From: Adiantum capillus-veneris
Lineage: Eukaryota; Streptophyta; Polypodiopsida; Polypodiales; Pteridaceae
Direction of reading: 5' to 3'
Assembly (NCBI GenBank): GCA_014529385.2
Contig: CM043948.1
Location: 24,734,451-24,798,450 of the forward strand
DNA: 64,000 nucleotides
The translations under genes and the position numbers were made by a program. Shown one piece after another: positions 34,288 to 45,940 of the stretch. The first letter of the stretch is position 1, and every line of letters starts with the position of its first letter. Below the pieces are notes generated by a model, which was given only the letters and a program-made list of their open reading frames with translations, ran no database searches and was not told where the DNA came from.

Positions 34288-34306
34288 TGGTGCCATTGTC
34301 GAGGAC
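34288..34306 (+). promoter_or_regulatory. Decayed Athila/Tat-type primer binding site
   Basis: TGGTGCCATTGTCGAGGAC, matching the intact TGGCGCCGTTGCCGGGGA type (present at 63888-63906, minus strand) except for transitions. It implies a plus-strand gypsy element starting to the left and its leader to the right. Confidence 0.7.
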
Positions 34307-34828
34307 AAGAGCCCTGGGTAGGTGACCTTAGACTAGTCCTACGAGGTAGAAGTCCCTCTGGTTTGCCAGAATCTTGTTATTTTATTCTAGGTAGGATCTG
34401 GGAGTTGGACTCTTGAGATCTTGGAGAGGTGCTAAGGAGCATGTGACTCACCTGGATTTTTTTTCATAGGTAGTACTAGTCGTGTTTAAGTGTTAATGGT
34501 GTGTGAGTGATTTGTGAGGTGATAAAAGTGATAGCTAGTTTGTGTGAGGCAGCGAATCATTTTTCTAATCATAAATGCAACACTCCATATCATGTGTAGA
34601 AGTAGTTGTAGAAAGGACACGTTAATTATGATCTAGAGCTATTCATCACATATTTATTTTCTCATGTGTTTGTTTGCATTTAAAATCCTAGAAAAGTTTG
34701 ATCTTTAGGGTAAAAATGCATCGAAAAAGCTTTTGGGGACATTATGCATGACTGAATGATGATGAGTGTATAAGAAAGCATATGCAAGAGATTTGTTGAG
34801 ATAATTTGCAATTCTGCAACTCTAGACT

Positions 34829-35684
34829 TTATGAGCATATGATGTCCTAAGGGCTAGCAAAAGGCCAGATTTAACAAAATAGACTACCCTAGCGTGTTTC
34901 AAAGGGGTGATTTACCCTAAGTACACCTTGAGACTAAAGTTTTGACCAACAGTTAGTACCCAAAAGACAAAAGACGGAGTGTCAAAAACAAAAAAAAATG
35001 GAAACTTGTGATTCTAAGCATTACTTTGCATGAAAACTGGTAAAAGTTCTTGAGACCAGTACTGGAGATTTTTGGCTGTGGATAAATTTTGGACAAAATT
35101 CCATCAACAAAAATCATATGTGTATGATGTCTAAAGGGTGATATTGGCATCCAAGTTGATCTTTTGACTTTATACTCATATTTTATATGTTGTGTTGAGC
35201 ACATACACCGAGTTTCATTTCATTTGGACTTACAGATTGAGTATTGATAAGATTTTACTCTTTTTGAGAAATTCCTTGTCAAAAAGTGGTGATCTTGTGC
35301 TTGATTGGCATCCAATATGTGTATTGTATGAGTGGTGGAGGGCCTCTAAATAAGGTTTTACCTCATCCTTGCACAAAAGACATCATACGCATATGATGTT
35401 TGAAGAAAATTTGTAGAGACCAGATCTAACATGGAGCTGACCAAAATATTTAGCACCATAAAACAAGCTTAGAGACCAAGTTTCATCCAATTTGGATCAT
35501 CTTTGACTTAGAAGACCTCCTAGAGAACCTGACAGCAATCGAGACAGAATTAGGGGTGATAGACCTGTCAAGGGGAGTCTGAATAACAAAGCAGAACTTG
35601 GAGTGAATAGAGAACATCAAGAAGAGTATAAAGTCCAAGTCTAGGCTAATTTTGAGCACTTAGACATCATACACATATGAAGTC
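34829..35684. repeat. Array B: four palindromes at 269-285 bp spacing
   Basis: An 18-bp motif (CATCATA, four bases, TATGATG) occurs at 34829-34845, 35112-35129, 35381-35398 and 35664-35681. Right-arm starts give spacings of 285, 269 and 284 bp. The third copy is perfect (spacer CGCA), the others have one to three arm mismatches (spacers AGCA, TGTG, CACA). Sequence between copies shows weak common blocks such as AGTTTCATCCAATTTGGA. It begins about 520 bp downstream of the PBS at 34288, so it lies in the presumed leader or early interior. Confidence 0.7.
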
Positions 35685-36453
35685 TGAAACTCATTTTAGA
35701 GCTCATGTAGTGATTTTGACTCTCCAACAGCCTTTGTTGTGACCCAAGGATCCCATCTGTCTCTTTAGATCAGTGTATAGAGCTCACATACGGAATCAAG
35801 TCCTTATATATAGTTGTTTGGTTGGAATTAACCCTCTAGATATATCAATAAACATCGTAGAGTACGTAACTGAGAATTACTATTTTGACAAAGAGTTGCA
35901 GAGTCAAAAACCCCCGAATACACCTATTAGCTTAGCAGTGATGCCCCAACACCCCTCCTATGCATAAAATGCAATTTTGATATGAAAAATTGTGAGCAGA
36001 TTGAGAAGGAGGTGAGACACATTGAAAACATGTATGCATCGTGAGAAACTTACAATGCCGTATAGAGCTTTTAGCTTCAAATGCAATGGAAGCAATGGCA
36101 CTTCAAACAAACCATCCTCTAGAGAGTTATGGGCTTTCAAAAAAAGAGGGAGAATACACATCATCTCTGTAATTGCATGTAGCTTCATTACCCAAAGTGA
36201 GCTTGTCAAAATAATACAAAATTTGGCTTTTATACCTTGCCATAAGGTTTTTGGTCAAAAATAAAGAGACGTGCCAACTCTGTCTCAGCCTAAAGATTAA
36301 GTGATACAATCTGAAAGCTTATAGCCCCACCGGATCTAGCTCATAACTACATATAAATTTTCTTTAAGACTCAATAAAATACAAAATTGTGGGTTTCATT
36401 GTCCATATTAAAATAAAATATTACATCATGGGCTGATCTTTAGAGTCTTTTTG
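35685..36453. other. Unassigned segment
   Basis: Short open stretches on both strands, none with recognisable domains. It separates the plus-strand leader (array B) from a minus-strand RT fragment. Confidence 0.35.
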
Positions 36454-37205
36454 TTAGCTAGGTTGCCAACAATAATATCGACAATGTCCCATGAATGTTT
36501 GAACTTTTATGAAATTAGTCAATCTAAGCATTTCACCAATCACTACCGCTTTGTCCATATCCGTAGCAAGTCCAGTTTTGGAAACAATATGTCTGAAATT
36601 TTTTACTTGTCTAACCATGAATAAACATTTTTCGAGATTTAACAAATCTTATATAGACAGCATTTCTCAAAGACACTCTTGAGGTGCTCAAAATGGTATG
36701 CTCTTTTGGATGAGTGCATGCACAAAGCATCCATAAAAAATTCTAAGAATTTTATCAAGTATTTCTTGGAAGCATGTCTCATGAGTCTTTGGAATGTTGC
36801 TGGAGCTTTTGGTAGCCCAAAAGTCATGATTTTGTATGCAAATATTCCCCATTCTGTAGCAAAAGCCGTTTTGTGCTAGTCCTCAGGATCAATGGCTAAT
36901 TGATTGTTGCCAAAGAATATATCCAAGAAGTTGTAAGCTTCTTTTATAGCCACTCTCTCTAAGATGTGATCGGGGATAGGAAGAGGGTAATTATCTCTTA
37001 TGGTCATAGCATTCACCTTCTTGATATTCACACACACTCTCAATTTATCATTTTTCTTTGGTACCACCACAATTGGGGTCACCCAGTCAATGTGCTCAAT
37101 TTCATAGATGAATTGCACTTCCTTGACTTTTGCAAACTCTTCCTCGATCTTTTTTGCAAAAGCCAAAAGATCTTTTTGTTGGTAGAAATTTTTGATAAAT
37201 GTCAA
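36454..37205 (-). pseudogene. Gypsy reverse transcriptase fragment
   Basis: Reads FAKVKEVQFIYEIEHIDWVT, PIVVVPKKNDKLRVCVNIKK and TIRDNYPLPIPDHILE (37205-36876). Then follow MTFGLPKAPATFQRLMR (36827-36639) and LNLEKCLFMVRQVKNFRHIV with FMGHCRYY (36645-36454). The palm block after APATFQR reads FLEFFMDALCMH where YVDD/FMDDF is expected, so the second catalytic Asp is lost. Tat/Athila-type features. The protease-like stretch lies upstream at 37787-37605. Confidence 0.85.
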
Positions 37206-37604
37206 GTCAAGTCACATTCCCATGATCGTAACTTTAATTGAGTAGCCCTCATATTTTGTTTGCTCAACCTCTTTTGGAGTCATCATAACAAAGTTATTAT
37301 TATAGCAATCACTAAAAAGGTGTACGAGAAGGTTTTTTGCACCTTTCTCCATGATCTTAAAAATATACATGATTTTCAAGGGTGATAATTGCCCTAGTTG
37401 TACGTGAGCTATACATAAAATTTCTGTTATGTTATTGTCCTCTCAACAATAGACTCCAAGTCTTGGGTTATGAGTCAATTTTTAGGAGTTTGACATCGAC
37501 CTCATCATACTCTTCTAACCCTCCTTGGTGGTCATGTTTGGAATCAATGTATCAACTTCCAGTCCCCATTTTTCCATAGTGTTAGGGTCTCCAATCTTCA
37601 AGTA

Positions 37605-37787
37605 CTACACTCCATTTTGGTGCATGTAGAAGGTTTTTTGTTTCTTGTCTCTAACCTCCTCTTTCAATTCTATAGGATGGTCATTAAATCTAACCACATA
37701 CTCCTCATTAATATCCATATAAATTTGAGCCCCATGCTTATAGAAGGTCAATATATGTTTGAATCTAAGCAAGATTACAGTATCCAA
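37605..37787 (-). pseudogene. Gypsy pol fragment upstream of RT
   Basis: 60 codons open, with LLRFKHILTFYKHGAQIYMD and FNDHPIELKEEVRDKK. The position just upstream of the RT suggests the protease-to-RT linker, but no DSG/DTG motif is readable. Sequence between this and RT (37600-37210) continues in broken frames. Confidence 0.5.
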
Positions 37788-38280
37788 CTAGAGACGGAGT
37801 AAGTATCCGCCGACACTTCTTCAACTTTGGTCTCTAATCATCCCCCTTGATGTACACTCACCTCAATGGACATTGTGCTCTTGGTATCCCTAGTACATGA
37901 CTTGATCTAAGGTACATAGAGACCAATAATGCTCAATCAAATTGAATACCACAGTGTCTTTAGAACCAATCTCAACCCGTGTCCGCAATTTCAAATTGGC
38001 TATTGACTCAAGCTTGATCTTTGATCTATCCTATAAAGTCAATAATATACAAGTAAGTCTATTAGCTACAAGTATGTACAATGACATCTATTCAAAATTT
38101 TCAATGTCACTTTTGCAAAAGTAGACAAAGGACCAATCTGCAACCTTCAATTTCTAAAAACTTAGTTTTTAATATTAAACAGTATCCAAATGATCCCAAA
38201 TTTCTCACGCTACCCGTATGATAGGTCTTCCAACCTTGGCAACCAAAAAACTTCACAAATGAGCTCTCTAGATAGCAGGA

Positions 38281-38894
38281 GATAATAAGCATACTTATTA
38301 TCTATTTGCTCAACAAAAACATCATTTTTCACTTTTTGTTGATTCTCACTAGTCAAATGTATGTTCAATAAGCTCTGAATCAGCTTTTATAATTTTTGGG
38401 CAAGTTTAGTTCAATTTCTTGGCATGTTTAGTGTTTAGCACTTTTTGATGCAAATCAAGTGGCTATACAAGTCAAAACTTTTCCAGATCACTTGAAGTTT
38501 TACACATGTAGTACTCTATTACTACCCTAGATTGAAAATCCTTTAAGAAATTTTCAATTTTTGAATTTTCAAGGCAGGAGATAATAAGAGTGCTTATTAT
38601 CTCATGTCAAAATGTAAGGGTTTTCCCATTGTTTTGGTTCACACTAGATGTTCACACTGTAAACAAGTCACTTTGTAAGTTTTATGAAGTTTGGTTCAAT
38701 TTTCAAGTTTCTAAGCCCAATTTTGTGTTTGCTTTTAGACTTCAATGAAGTCTAGGCCTAACTGACAATTTACAACCCCAATTGACTTCAAATTCTAATC
38801 AATTTCTCAACACACTATGTTCTAGCCTGTGGTATTGCCAAATGATGAAAGTTTTACATTTTTAGATAAGAAGATAATAAGTGCGCTTATTATC
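38281..38894. repeat. Array C: three palindromes at 293-299 bp spacing
   Basis: A perfect 22-bp palindrome (GATAATAAG, four bases, CTTATTATC) occurs at 38281-38302, 38580-38601 and 38873-38894. The nine-base arms are identical in all three copies while the four-base centres differ (CATA, AGTG, TGCG). Downstream of each copy a weakly conserved block follows (for example GGTTCACACTAG, GATTCTCACTAG, TAACTCACACAG), so this is a diverged tandem array of about 295 bp. It lies about 570 bp downstream (minus strand) of the PBS at 39464-39482. Confidence 0.8.
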
Positions 38895-39463
38895 TTGTTG
38901 TCCATATTTGTAAGTTTTTTAACTTTTTGTAACTCACACAGTTAGTACAAGGTATTTAGACATGTCAAGGGATTTCATCCAATTTTGTATAGTTTTGGTT
39001 ATACTTACCTTCACTTAATCAAAGGTGGTAGTTGATGTGGCTTGAATTTTTCACTTGAATGAAATCAAAACTCTTGGAGCCAAAAATGTTGTTTTGTGGT
39101 CTCTCAAGCAACTCACTCTGATAACAATCCAGAGTGTAAGATAGTTTGGAAATCCACCTTGATATCCACTTGCCCTACTCCTAGTCAAATCAGCAGAAAG
39201 TAGTGGAAAGTGTCCACAAACACTGGTTTTTCCTTGTTTTTCTTATGAAATGAGTGTCATCAATCACTTGAAAACAACCTAATCTATGCCTAAAATGTCC
39301 TTGGCACAAGTACAATAACTCCCAAGACTTCTCTACATAGATGAGGTCGACAAACCTCAACCTTGCATTTTCTAAAAGCTGATCCTTTACTATAGGTGAA
39401 ACTAAAGTAAGTGTTGGATAATAATATCTGAGCACTGAGGTTTTCTCTAGTTTATGCCACCAC
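38895..39463 (-). other. Presumed leader of a minus-strand Athila/Tat-like element
   Basis: Lies between a decayed PBS and array C. One 97-codon minus-strand open stretch (39483-39190) has no recognisable domain and overlaps the PBS, so I do not treat it as a gene. Confidence 0.45.
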
Positions 39464-39482
39464 GTCCCCAACAACAGTGCCA
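39464..39482 (-). promoter_or_regulatory. Decayed Athila/Tat-type primer binding site
   Basis: Minus strand TGGCACTGTTGTTGGGGAC followed by GTGGTGG, matching TGGCGCCGTTGCCGGGGAC with transitions only. The element's 5' LTR should lie to the right (39483 to about 39930), but no partner LTR was found. Confidence 0.7.
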
Positions 39483-39951
39483 AAATATAAGCTCTGGTGT
39501 TGCCAAGCCTTGCTCTACCTTATTGTAATGATAGCAAGAACCATGTACATAAATGTTATATTGTGGGATGGAGGCGACATGACTAATGCATGGATGCTAC
39601 AAGAGGTTTTCAAGATCTTGGAAAACACACTCAATCCTTATCTACTCAAAGCTACTCTCAATTGCATGCCAAATAGCAAAAACTAGTTGAAACATTTGAA
39701 AGCAAACCTTGATGATTCACCAAGCAAATGAAGTCTAGTCGTTACCAAACTTATAGATCGGGTAGGCAGAGCCTAAACACACATGCTTAGCGTCTCAAAT
39801 CCACATTTCAACCACTTTCCAAAAAAACACTTATTATCTATAGGATTGTTTTGACCTAATCTGTTTTGGGTCAAAATCCACTCAATAGCGACATGACTTT
39901 TTATACCAAAAATGAAGGAAAATAAAAAATTAGAATTAAAAATGGGCTACT

Positions 39952-41110
39952 TTATTGGCTTGTTGCTAACAAAGTCAAAGAGGTTTCCCACCAGATAGTG
40001 TCTAAACTTTGTAGTGTTGAACACCATTCCAAGTGCCTCTCTTTATGTAGTGAATACCCTTGTTCTACCTTATTGAATCTCTGGCTAGCAAAGTACATAG
40101 GGTAATTAGTTTTTCCATCTGGTTGAGCCAAAATATCCCCCATCGCCATGCTAGAGGCATCCACATGCACATGGAAAATGATATTTGAGTTTGGTTGGCA
40201 AAGAATTAGCTTCATTCCAATGGCTTCTTTCAATGAATGGAAGTTGGCTTCACATTCAAGAGTCTAGATAACCTTAACTCCTTTCTAGGTTAGTTCATAT
40301 AATAGAATGGTCTTTGTTGCAAACATATGAATATACCTTTGATAAAAATTGATGTATCCCAAAAATGAACTGGCTTCAAACACATTTATTGGCACTCTAG
40401 CCTGCTAGACACTTTGACTTTTATCCTCAGCCATCTCAATACCATTTTTGGACACAACATGTCCCAATAGCTCTCCCCTACATACCATGAATATTGAATT
40501 AAAGGGATTTAGACAAATCCTCTTTTATCTACATCTTTTGAAAACCATCTCCAAAAATAGAGATGCATATCCTTAGATGAAAAGACTATGAAGTTAACTG
40601 GCATAAAAATTGCTAGAAACTTGTGCAAGAACTCACTAAACATCTCCATCATACATCACTGAAAGGTTGTTGGAGCATTACATAGAGTAAATGGCATTCC
40701 CAAATACATGAAAGCTCTCCAAACATGGTTTTTGCTCAATCTGCAAGTGCTACTCTTTAGTTGATTATATCCACTGTAGCCATCCAAAAAGCCATACATC
40801 TCATATCCAACTATTTCATCCAACATCATAATTTTAAAGGGTAGTGGAAATGGGTCTTTGATTGTCTAAGCATTTAGTTTTCTATGGTCTCAACACAAAC
40901 CCTAAGTTTTTCCTTCTTCTTTGAAACTTCAGTGATAATGAAACTTGCCTTCAAAAGGTTGTCAATTTCTTATTTGACCTTCTTCGCATAGTTTGGGTTC
41001 ATCCCATATTTTTATAATCTGATTGGTTGAGCATATGCTAATTTGGGTGGTATCCATTGTTGGCATACTTCTAGATCTACACTTTTAGATCCATATGCTC
41101 CTAGCCAAAC
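39952..41110 (-). pseudogene. Gypsy RT and RNase H, heavily decayed
   Basis: RNase H start: IIFHVHVDASSMAMGDILAQ, YPMYFASQRFNKVEQGYS (40233-39952). Upstream broken frames show NPNYAKKVKEEIDNLL-like and KEKLRVCVETIE-like RT blocks near 41010-40890. Many stop codons. The gag fragment of the same lineage lies at 41377-42060, with protease apparently missing between them. Integrase is not seen. Confidence 0.7.
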
Positions 41111-41376
41111 ACATCTTTATATTTATGGAATAACTATTTGATTTTCTCTTTAATTTTTGTCTTGTTTGGATGTTTATTAATCTTCATGAGCTTAGGATCT
41201 GACTCCAAATTCACAATCCATTCATCTATTTCTTGATCATCTTGTAATATCATGGAGACATATTCTTTTTGTTCCTTGAAGTGATGGATTCTAATCTTAT
41301 AATTGCTCCACAATTTCCCAAAAGCTTTGCAATAAGTACACTGGCAACATTCATCATGTCAATGTTCTTTGGATTT

Positions 41377-42060
41377 TCATTTTGTGCACCAAGTTTTTAC
41401 TTTCCCCATTGGAGATCTGGTCCTAGAGATCTTAGAGATTTTCTTGAACAATTCCTTGATCTTTCTCCTCCATCCTCCCTTCTTACTGATCTTGGATGTA
41501 TCTTTTGAGTCCTTATCATCCAAAGAACTAAAGCTAGTTGATGACTCTTTTGTTGTTGACTCACTAGAATTTGAGCTTTCTTTTCCTCTCTTGCTCTTCT
41601 CCTTCTTGTCTTGTTGCTCTAGTTTCAGATATCTTTGCACCAAATCAGTAGATTTTTTGGTTTATGCTGGTACTTCCTATTCTTTGAGCTTATTTCTTTT
41701 GAATTGACCTAGAAACTAAGCACCCATACGCTTCTTTGAGGCTCATTTATTTTTCTGGTCAATCCTAAAATTTTCTCCACATAACTCCTAAGTAAAATCT
41801 TACCTTGCCCAGTCTTATTAAGCTCATAGAGGATATCCTCATCCCCTTGGTCCTCACTATATTCTAGCAAAAGGCTTTCTTTAGTGTGTTGTATGTATGT
41901 CCTCAGCTTACGGGTTGGATAATGATAGTACCATTTTTGTGCAGTACCTTTCAAAGTTTGAGAAAAATAATCATGTTCATCTACGTCCTTCATCTCAGCA
42001 TACTTCTCAAACCCATGAATATGAATGTCTAGGTCATGTGTGTGGCTGTCTTTGAAAGTG
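41377..42060 (-). pseudogene. gag fragment, same lineage as 1464-5850
   Basis: 41993-41709 reads MKDVDEHDYFSQTLKGTAQK, KWYYHYPTRKLRTYI and LLLEYSEDQGDEDILYELNK. The gag of the 1464-5850 element has the same KWYYHY block followed by a corresponding DDEDILCELD segment. A Ser/Lys-rich tail with a coiled-coil look (41643-41377) follows. No intact zinc knuckle seen. Confidence 0.8.
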
Positions 42061-42694
42061 GAAAATGTTATTTTTAGATAATTAGAACTCTCATCATGTC
42101 TAGATTTGACATGATGATCTGAATCCCTTTCTTCTCATCTAGGTTTATTATTGTGATCTAGTTTTCTCTCTCAATGTCTATGCTTGTCATGATTGTCAGT
42201 GTATCTTCCCATATCTCATTTGTCATTAATCTCTATGATTATGTCATTTTGTTTTCCTCAAAAGGTTTTATCTAAAAATTTGATCACCAACACTTGCATT
42301 TTACGGCATTGCTATAGTTAATATGATCTTTGGCCTTACCCTTTCCTCCTAAACAATAAGAACTGTATGATTGACAACATTTTTCAATTCTTGTTGAATG
42401 TTGTCTCTTGAAGAATGCAATGAGTGTTGAGATGTTCTTCGTTCCTTACCACCTTTGATACATGGATTCCCTTTGGTTTCCTTGTTTTGAGAGTGTAATT
42501 GTTCATCATCATATCCTTGCTTTGATTACTTCTCCACTATGATGATGTGGTTGTGTTTTCAATAAACATTTCCGTAGGTCTCCTTCCTCATGTTGAGCAT
42601 CATAGAGGTATTGTGAATGACTGACTTGCTCTAAGCTCTAAGTGGGTGATTGGCTCTTGTCAAGACCTTTAGCTCACCATCGTCATTGTCAAAA
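42061..42694 (-). other. Leader and gag N-terminus, decayed
   Basis: Between the gag block and the LTR. No open frame of note. Next to the LTR the minus strand reads TTTTGACAATGACGATGG, the position of a PBS, but the tRNA is unclear. Confidence 0.45.
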
Positions 42695-43264
42695 TGAATG
42701 AGCTAAACTGCTTTGATAGCTATTCTAGAGTTAGACTCAAAGTCACTAACCACAATCCAGAATCTAGCTATCCACATGAAGGATTCAGACTCAGAGAACT
42801 AGATGACAGATACAGACTTTAGATACTAGACTTTAGACAATAGACATGATTTTAAATAATAGATAAGGAACTAAAAATAACAAATTCATCTGATACACGT
42901 GTGCATGTGTATTCAAATTTTAATAGTAATTTAGAGAACAAAAGTCCAAAAAAAAAATGTTCTAGAATAATTAATCTTACAATACAAGGATACAAGGGTT
43001 AGCATTGTGTACTCCTTTAGCACTGCATGCTCCTAAGCTTTATAAAATGCCTAGCATCTAGAGTTCCAAGAGTAATAGTTCAAGAGGTACGAGTCAGAAT
43101 TCCCAAAATGGGACTAGAGGGTCCTATTTATAGGTGTCCACACTAGAGTTTGATTGGTCGCATAACTATACAGTATCAAGCAATTGACGGTAACTCCACC
43201 AGGTAACTCATCTAGGTAAACCTACATGCAAGGAATCTCTAGAAGCCAATTTCCACCTTCTACA
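42695..43264 (-). repeat. Presumed 5' LTR of the 39.9-43.3 kb gypsy fragment
   Basis: Ends CCTTCTACA like the LTRs at 1957 and 5850, and has TATAAATA on the minus strand (43125-43132) at a similar distance from that end. With the shared gag block, this supports a family relationship. No partner LTR is seen in the window, so its left boundary is inferred from TG at 42695. Confidence 0.6.
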
Positions 43265-43341
43265 TGCTGATTTATATCCTATCTCATTATCGGGTGTCTT
43301 TTCTAGCCACTTCTTTCTCCATAGAGGTTGGTTGTTGAGGA

Positions 43342-43851
43342 TTATCTGAGCCTCTTTGCGGTGATGGACACACCTTCATGTGTGCCTTGAGGATTGGGCT
43401 CTAGGTTTTGGAGCATCTTTTTTAGCCCTAAATAGACTTTATACTTATGCAATGGTAGTGGAAACATCTCATGCCCAACATTTTTCACTTTCTCTTTAGG
43501 ATTGATGAATTGTAGGGCTATTGATGAAAGTAATTTAAGCCCCCGCTTCATGTATTGGTTTGTTGACCCTCCAGGCATGTCTTGAATTCATTTGGCTACT
43601 TCTTTTCTTGAATTTTCTAGTGTACCTTTGAAATCAAATTCTAGCGGTGGCTCAGCTCTTGATGTCTTGAGCATACTTGGCATAGTTCCAGTTTGTGTGG
43701 TTTGTACTTTTAGTGGCTCTAGTGGAACAAAGTCCATTGCAAATGTACTTGTTGGTACATTCTCTTTAGATTCTTGATGTTCTTTTATCAGGAATCTTTG
43801 GCACATATTTGGTCTTCCTTTTCTTGCAAATTCTTTTTTGTGATGTGCCAT
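43342..43851 (-). pseudogene. Unidentified minus-strand coding-like stretch
   Basis: Two open pieces (43851-43588 and 43578-43342) with protein-like composition, for example MAHHKKEFARKGRPNMCQRF and LPLHKYKVYLGLKKMLQNLE. They run into the outer end of the LTR at 43264, as the 3' end of a coding region would. No domain recognised. Confidence 0.4.
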
Positions 43852-43856
43852 TAGGT

Positions 43857-44307
43857 CTCCCCAATCTCACAAAAATAAAAAAACTTTCAAAACATATTAA
43901 GTGTATAAGTGAAGGGTGAGCTTAGGAACTGAAAAGACAAATGAAGGTGGAAAGTCAAAAGACAAATGAAAGTGGAAAGATAAAAGACCTTCTTTGTCCA
44001 TATAAAGAGGTGTTTCTTTTCTTCTTCATTTTTCCTTTAGCGTTTTCTTCTCTTCTCTTTAAGCGTTTTCTTTGCACTCTCTCTCTCTCTCTCCCCAATC
44101 TCACAAAAATAAAGATTCTTTCAAAACATATTAAGCGTATAAGTGAAGGGTGAGCTTAGGAAATGAAAAGACAAATTAAGGTGGAAAGTCAAAAGACAAA
44201 TCAAGGTGGAAAGTCAAAAGACCTTCTTTGTCCATATAAAGAGGTGTTTCTTTTCTCTTTCATTTTTTCTTTAGCGTTTTCTTCTCTTCTCTTTAGCGTT
44301 TTGTTTG

Positions 44308-44340
<33 letters not shown>
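43857..44340. repeat. Tandem duplication, unit about 234 bp
   Basis: CTCCCCAATCTCACAAAAAT begins both units (43857 and 44091). The rest, including AGTCAAAAGACAAAT, GACCTTCTTTGTCCATATA and TTCCTTTAGCGTTTTCTTC-type blocks, repeats closely. CT tracts close each unit. A second, smaller duplication of about 110 bp follows (44391-44428 and 44501-44538, both with CAAATCTACGTGCTTCGTC). Confidence 0.85.
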
Positions 44341-44380
<40 letters not shown>

Positions 44381-44441
44381 GTACTCTTTCTTTCGAGCTA
44401 ATACTAATGCAAATCTACGTGCTTCGTCTCTTCTCTTTAGC

Positions 44442-44483
<42 letters not shown>
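44308..44483. repeat. CT and TG microsatellites
   Basis: CT (44310-44341), TG (44341-44376) and a second CT tract (44447-44483). Confidence 0.9.
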
Positions 44484-44487
<4 letters not shown>

Positions 44488-44567
44488 GTTATACTTGTCC
44501 TTTCGAGCTAATGTTGCTGCAAATCTACGTGCTTCGTCATTGCCCGTTACTATGTGTCATTTGAATC

Positions 44568-45940
44568 TCCATCTCCTCTTTAAGCTTTGTTACTTGATCT
44601 TCCATTTCCTTGACTTTTGCTTCAATCTTTGAGGTTGTGGCCATGATGCTACTAGCAAGAATTTTCCTTATACCTTCTCTTTGATTGTTTCTTAAGTCTT
44701 GTTATCTCTTCATTGTTTTGCAAGATTGGAGTGTTCACCAATGATGATTTTGTTATTGCGTTGAGAAGCATAGTGAGAGTGGACTTTATGGAGTTGTATG
44801 AGGCCACTTGCTTCTCATATGCTTTTTTTTGTTCTTCAAGCCTTTGGATCTTGCCTTGATTCTCAAAATGACTTGCATTCAAATCCTCAATGTTGGTATT
44901 TGCATATTGAAAATCTTTTTCCAACATTTCCTCTCCTCTTATAGGTTGTCCTATTTGATCTCAAGCTCCCTAGCTTGATCCTACAATGCCCTTGTCTTAG
45001 CTGCTCTTTCTTTGTAGGTGCCCTTTCTCTTATATTGGTGGTGACATGGTGGGCACAAAAATTGGAACTTCAATTGCTCCAAGGTTCCTTGCAAGTCAAA
45101 ATCCTATACCATCTTCAATTATTCTTCTTTCTAGTAAGTTGCTTCTTCTTGGGTGATGCATGTAGAGGGCCTTGCATGAGTGGATGTTTCTGCTTCTCTA
45201 GTGTTTATAGGCCCTTCACTATTCTCTTTTGGTGATGCATTGGTATCTTCTTTGGGGAGTGTGCCATGTGGCTCAATGGTATTCTTAGGTGTAGCCACAT
45301 CAGATTTTCTTTCTTCTTTGTCTTTATCTCATCTAGATTTGGCATGCCAAATGCTTCCCTTTGGCTTGCTTGTGACCTTTTCTTGATTCAAAGCAGCCAT
45401 AGTGGTGGTATCCTTTGTGGTCCCTTCAGTGGCTTCTATTTTCTCATGGACAACATGCTCCACTAGTGTGTCTTTAGGTAGACTCGTGGATTATCCATTA
45501 GAGCGTTGAGAAGTCATATATTCTATAGTCATGTTTAACTCTCTTGGAGGTGATTTGGTAGGGCTATTAAAGATATCTTCCTCCTTTACCTTTTGTTTCT
45601 TTGCTACCTTTGTGTGCTCTTCATCCTTCCTCTTGAGTTCCCTTCTGATTCTCTCCTTTTGGGCCTGGGCCAAGTCAATTTCCTCTTGAACTTTCCTTTA
45701 TCATTTTTGGATTGCTCTCTCCTAAATCTTACAAGTAGTTACACAAGACTTTTCTCATCCTCCTCTTTAGTTTATTTATCTTTTGACTTATTTTGGTAGT
45801 GGTGGCCTTCTTCTTCTTAACTCTTTCCAGAGCCACTTCCATTTGTTTCCACGCCTTGGTTTGTGGTGTTTGTTGATCTTCTATCACCTTTTCTTCTTCC
45901 TTAAATTTGTCACACGCATGTGTACTCTCCATGTGTTCAG
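44568..45940 (-). pseudogene. Coiled-coil-rich degenerate coding tract
   Basis: Minus-strand pieces rich in Lys/Glu/Gln with heptad-like leucines: KIEAKVKEMEDQVTKLKEEM (from 44646), QGKIQRLEEQKKAYEKQVAS (44927-44652), ERIRRELKRKDEEHTKVAKK (45673-45491) and EVALERVKKKKATTTKISQK (45932-45729). Broken by stops. No zinc finger, protease or RT is attached. It resembles the N-terminal part of some plant gag proteins or an extra ORF, but could be a host cytoskeletal-type fragment. Confidence 0.45.

Noticed and set aside
39190-39483. 97-codon minus frame as a gene
   Set aside because: It starts within the decayed PBS of an element leader and has no recognisable domain.
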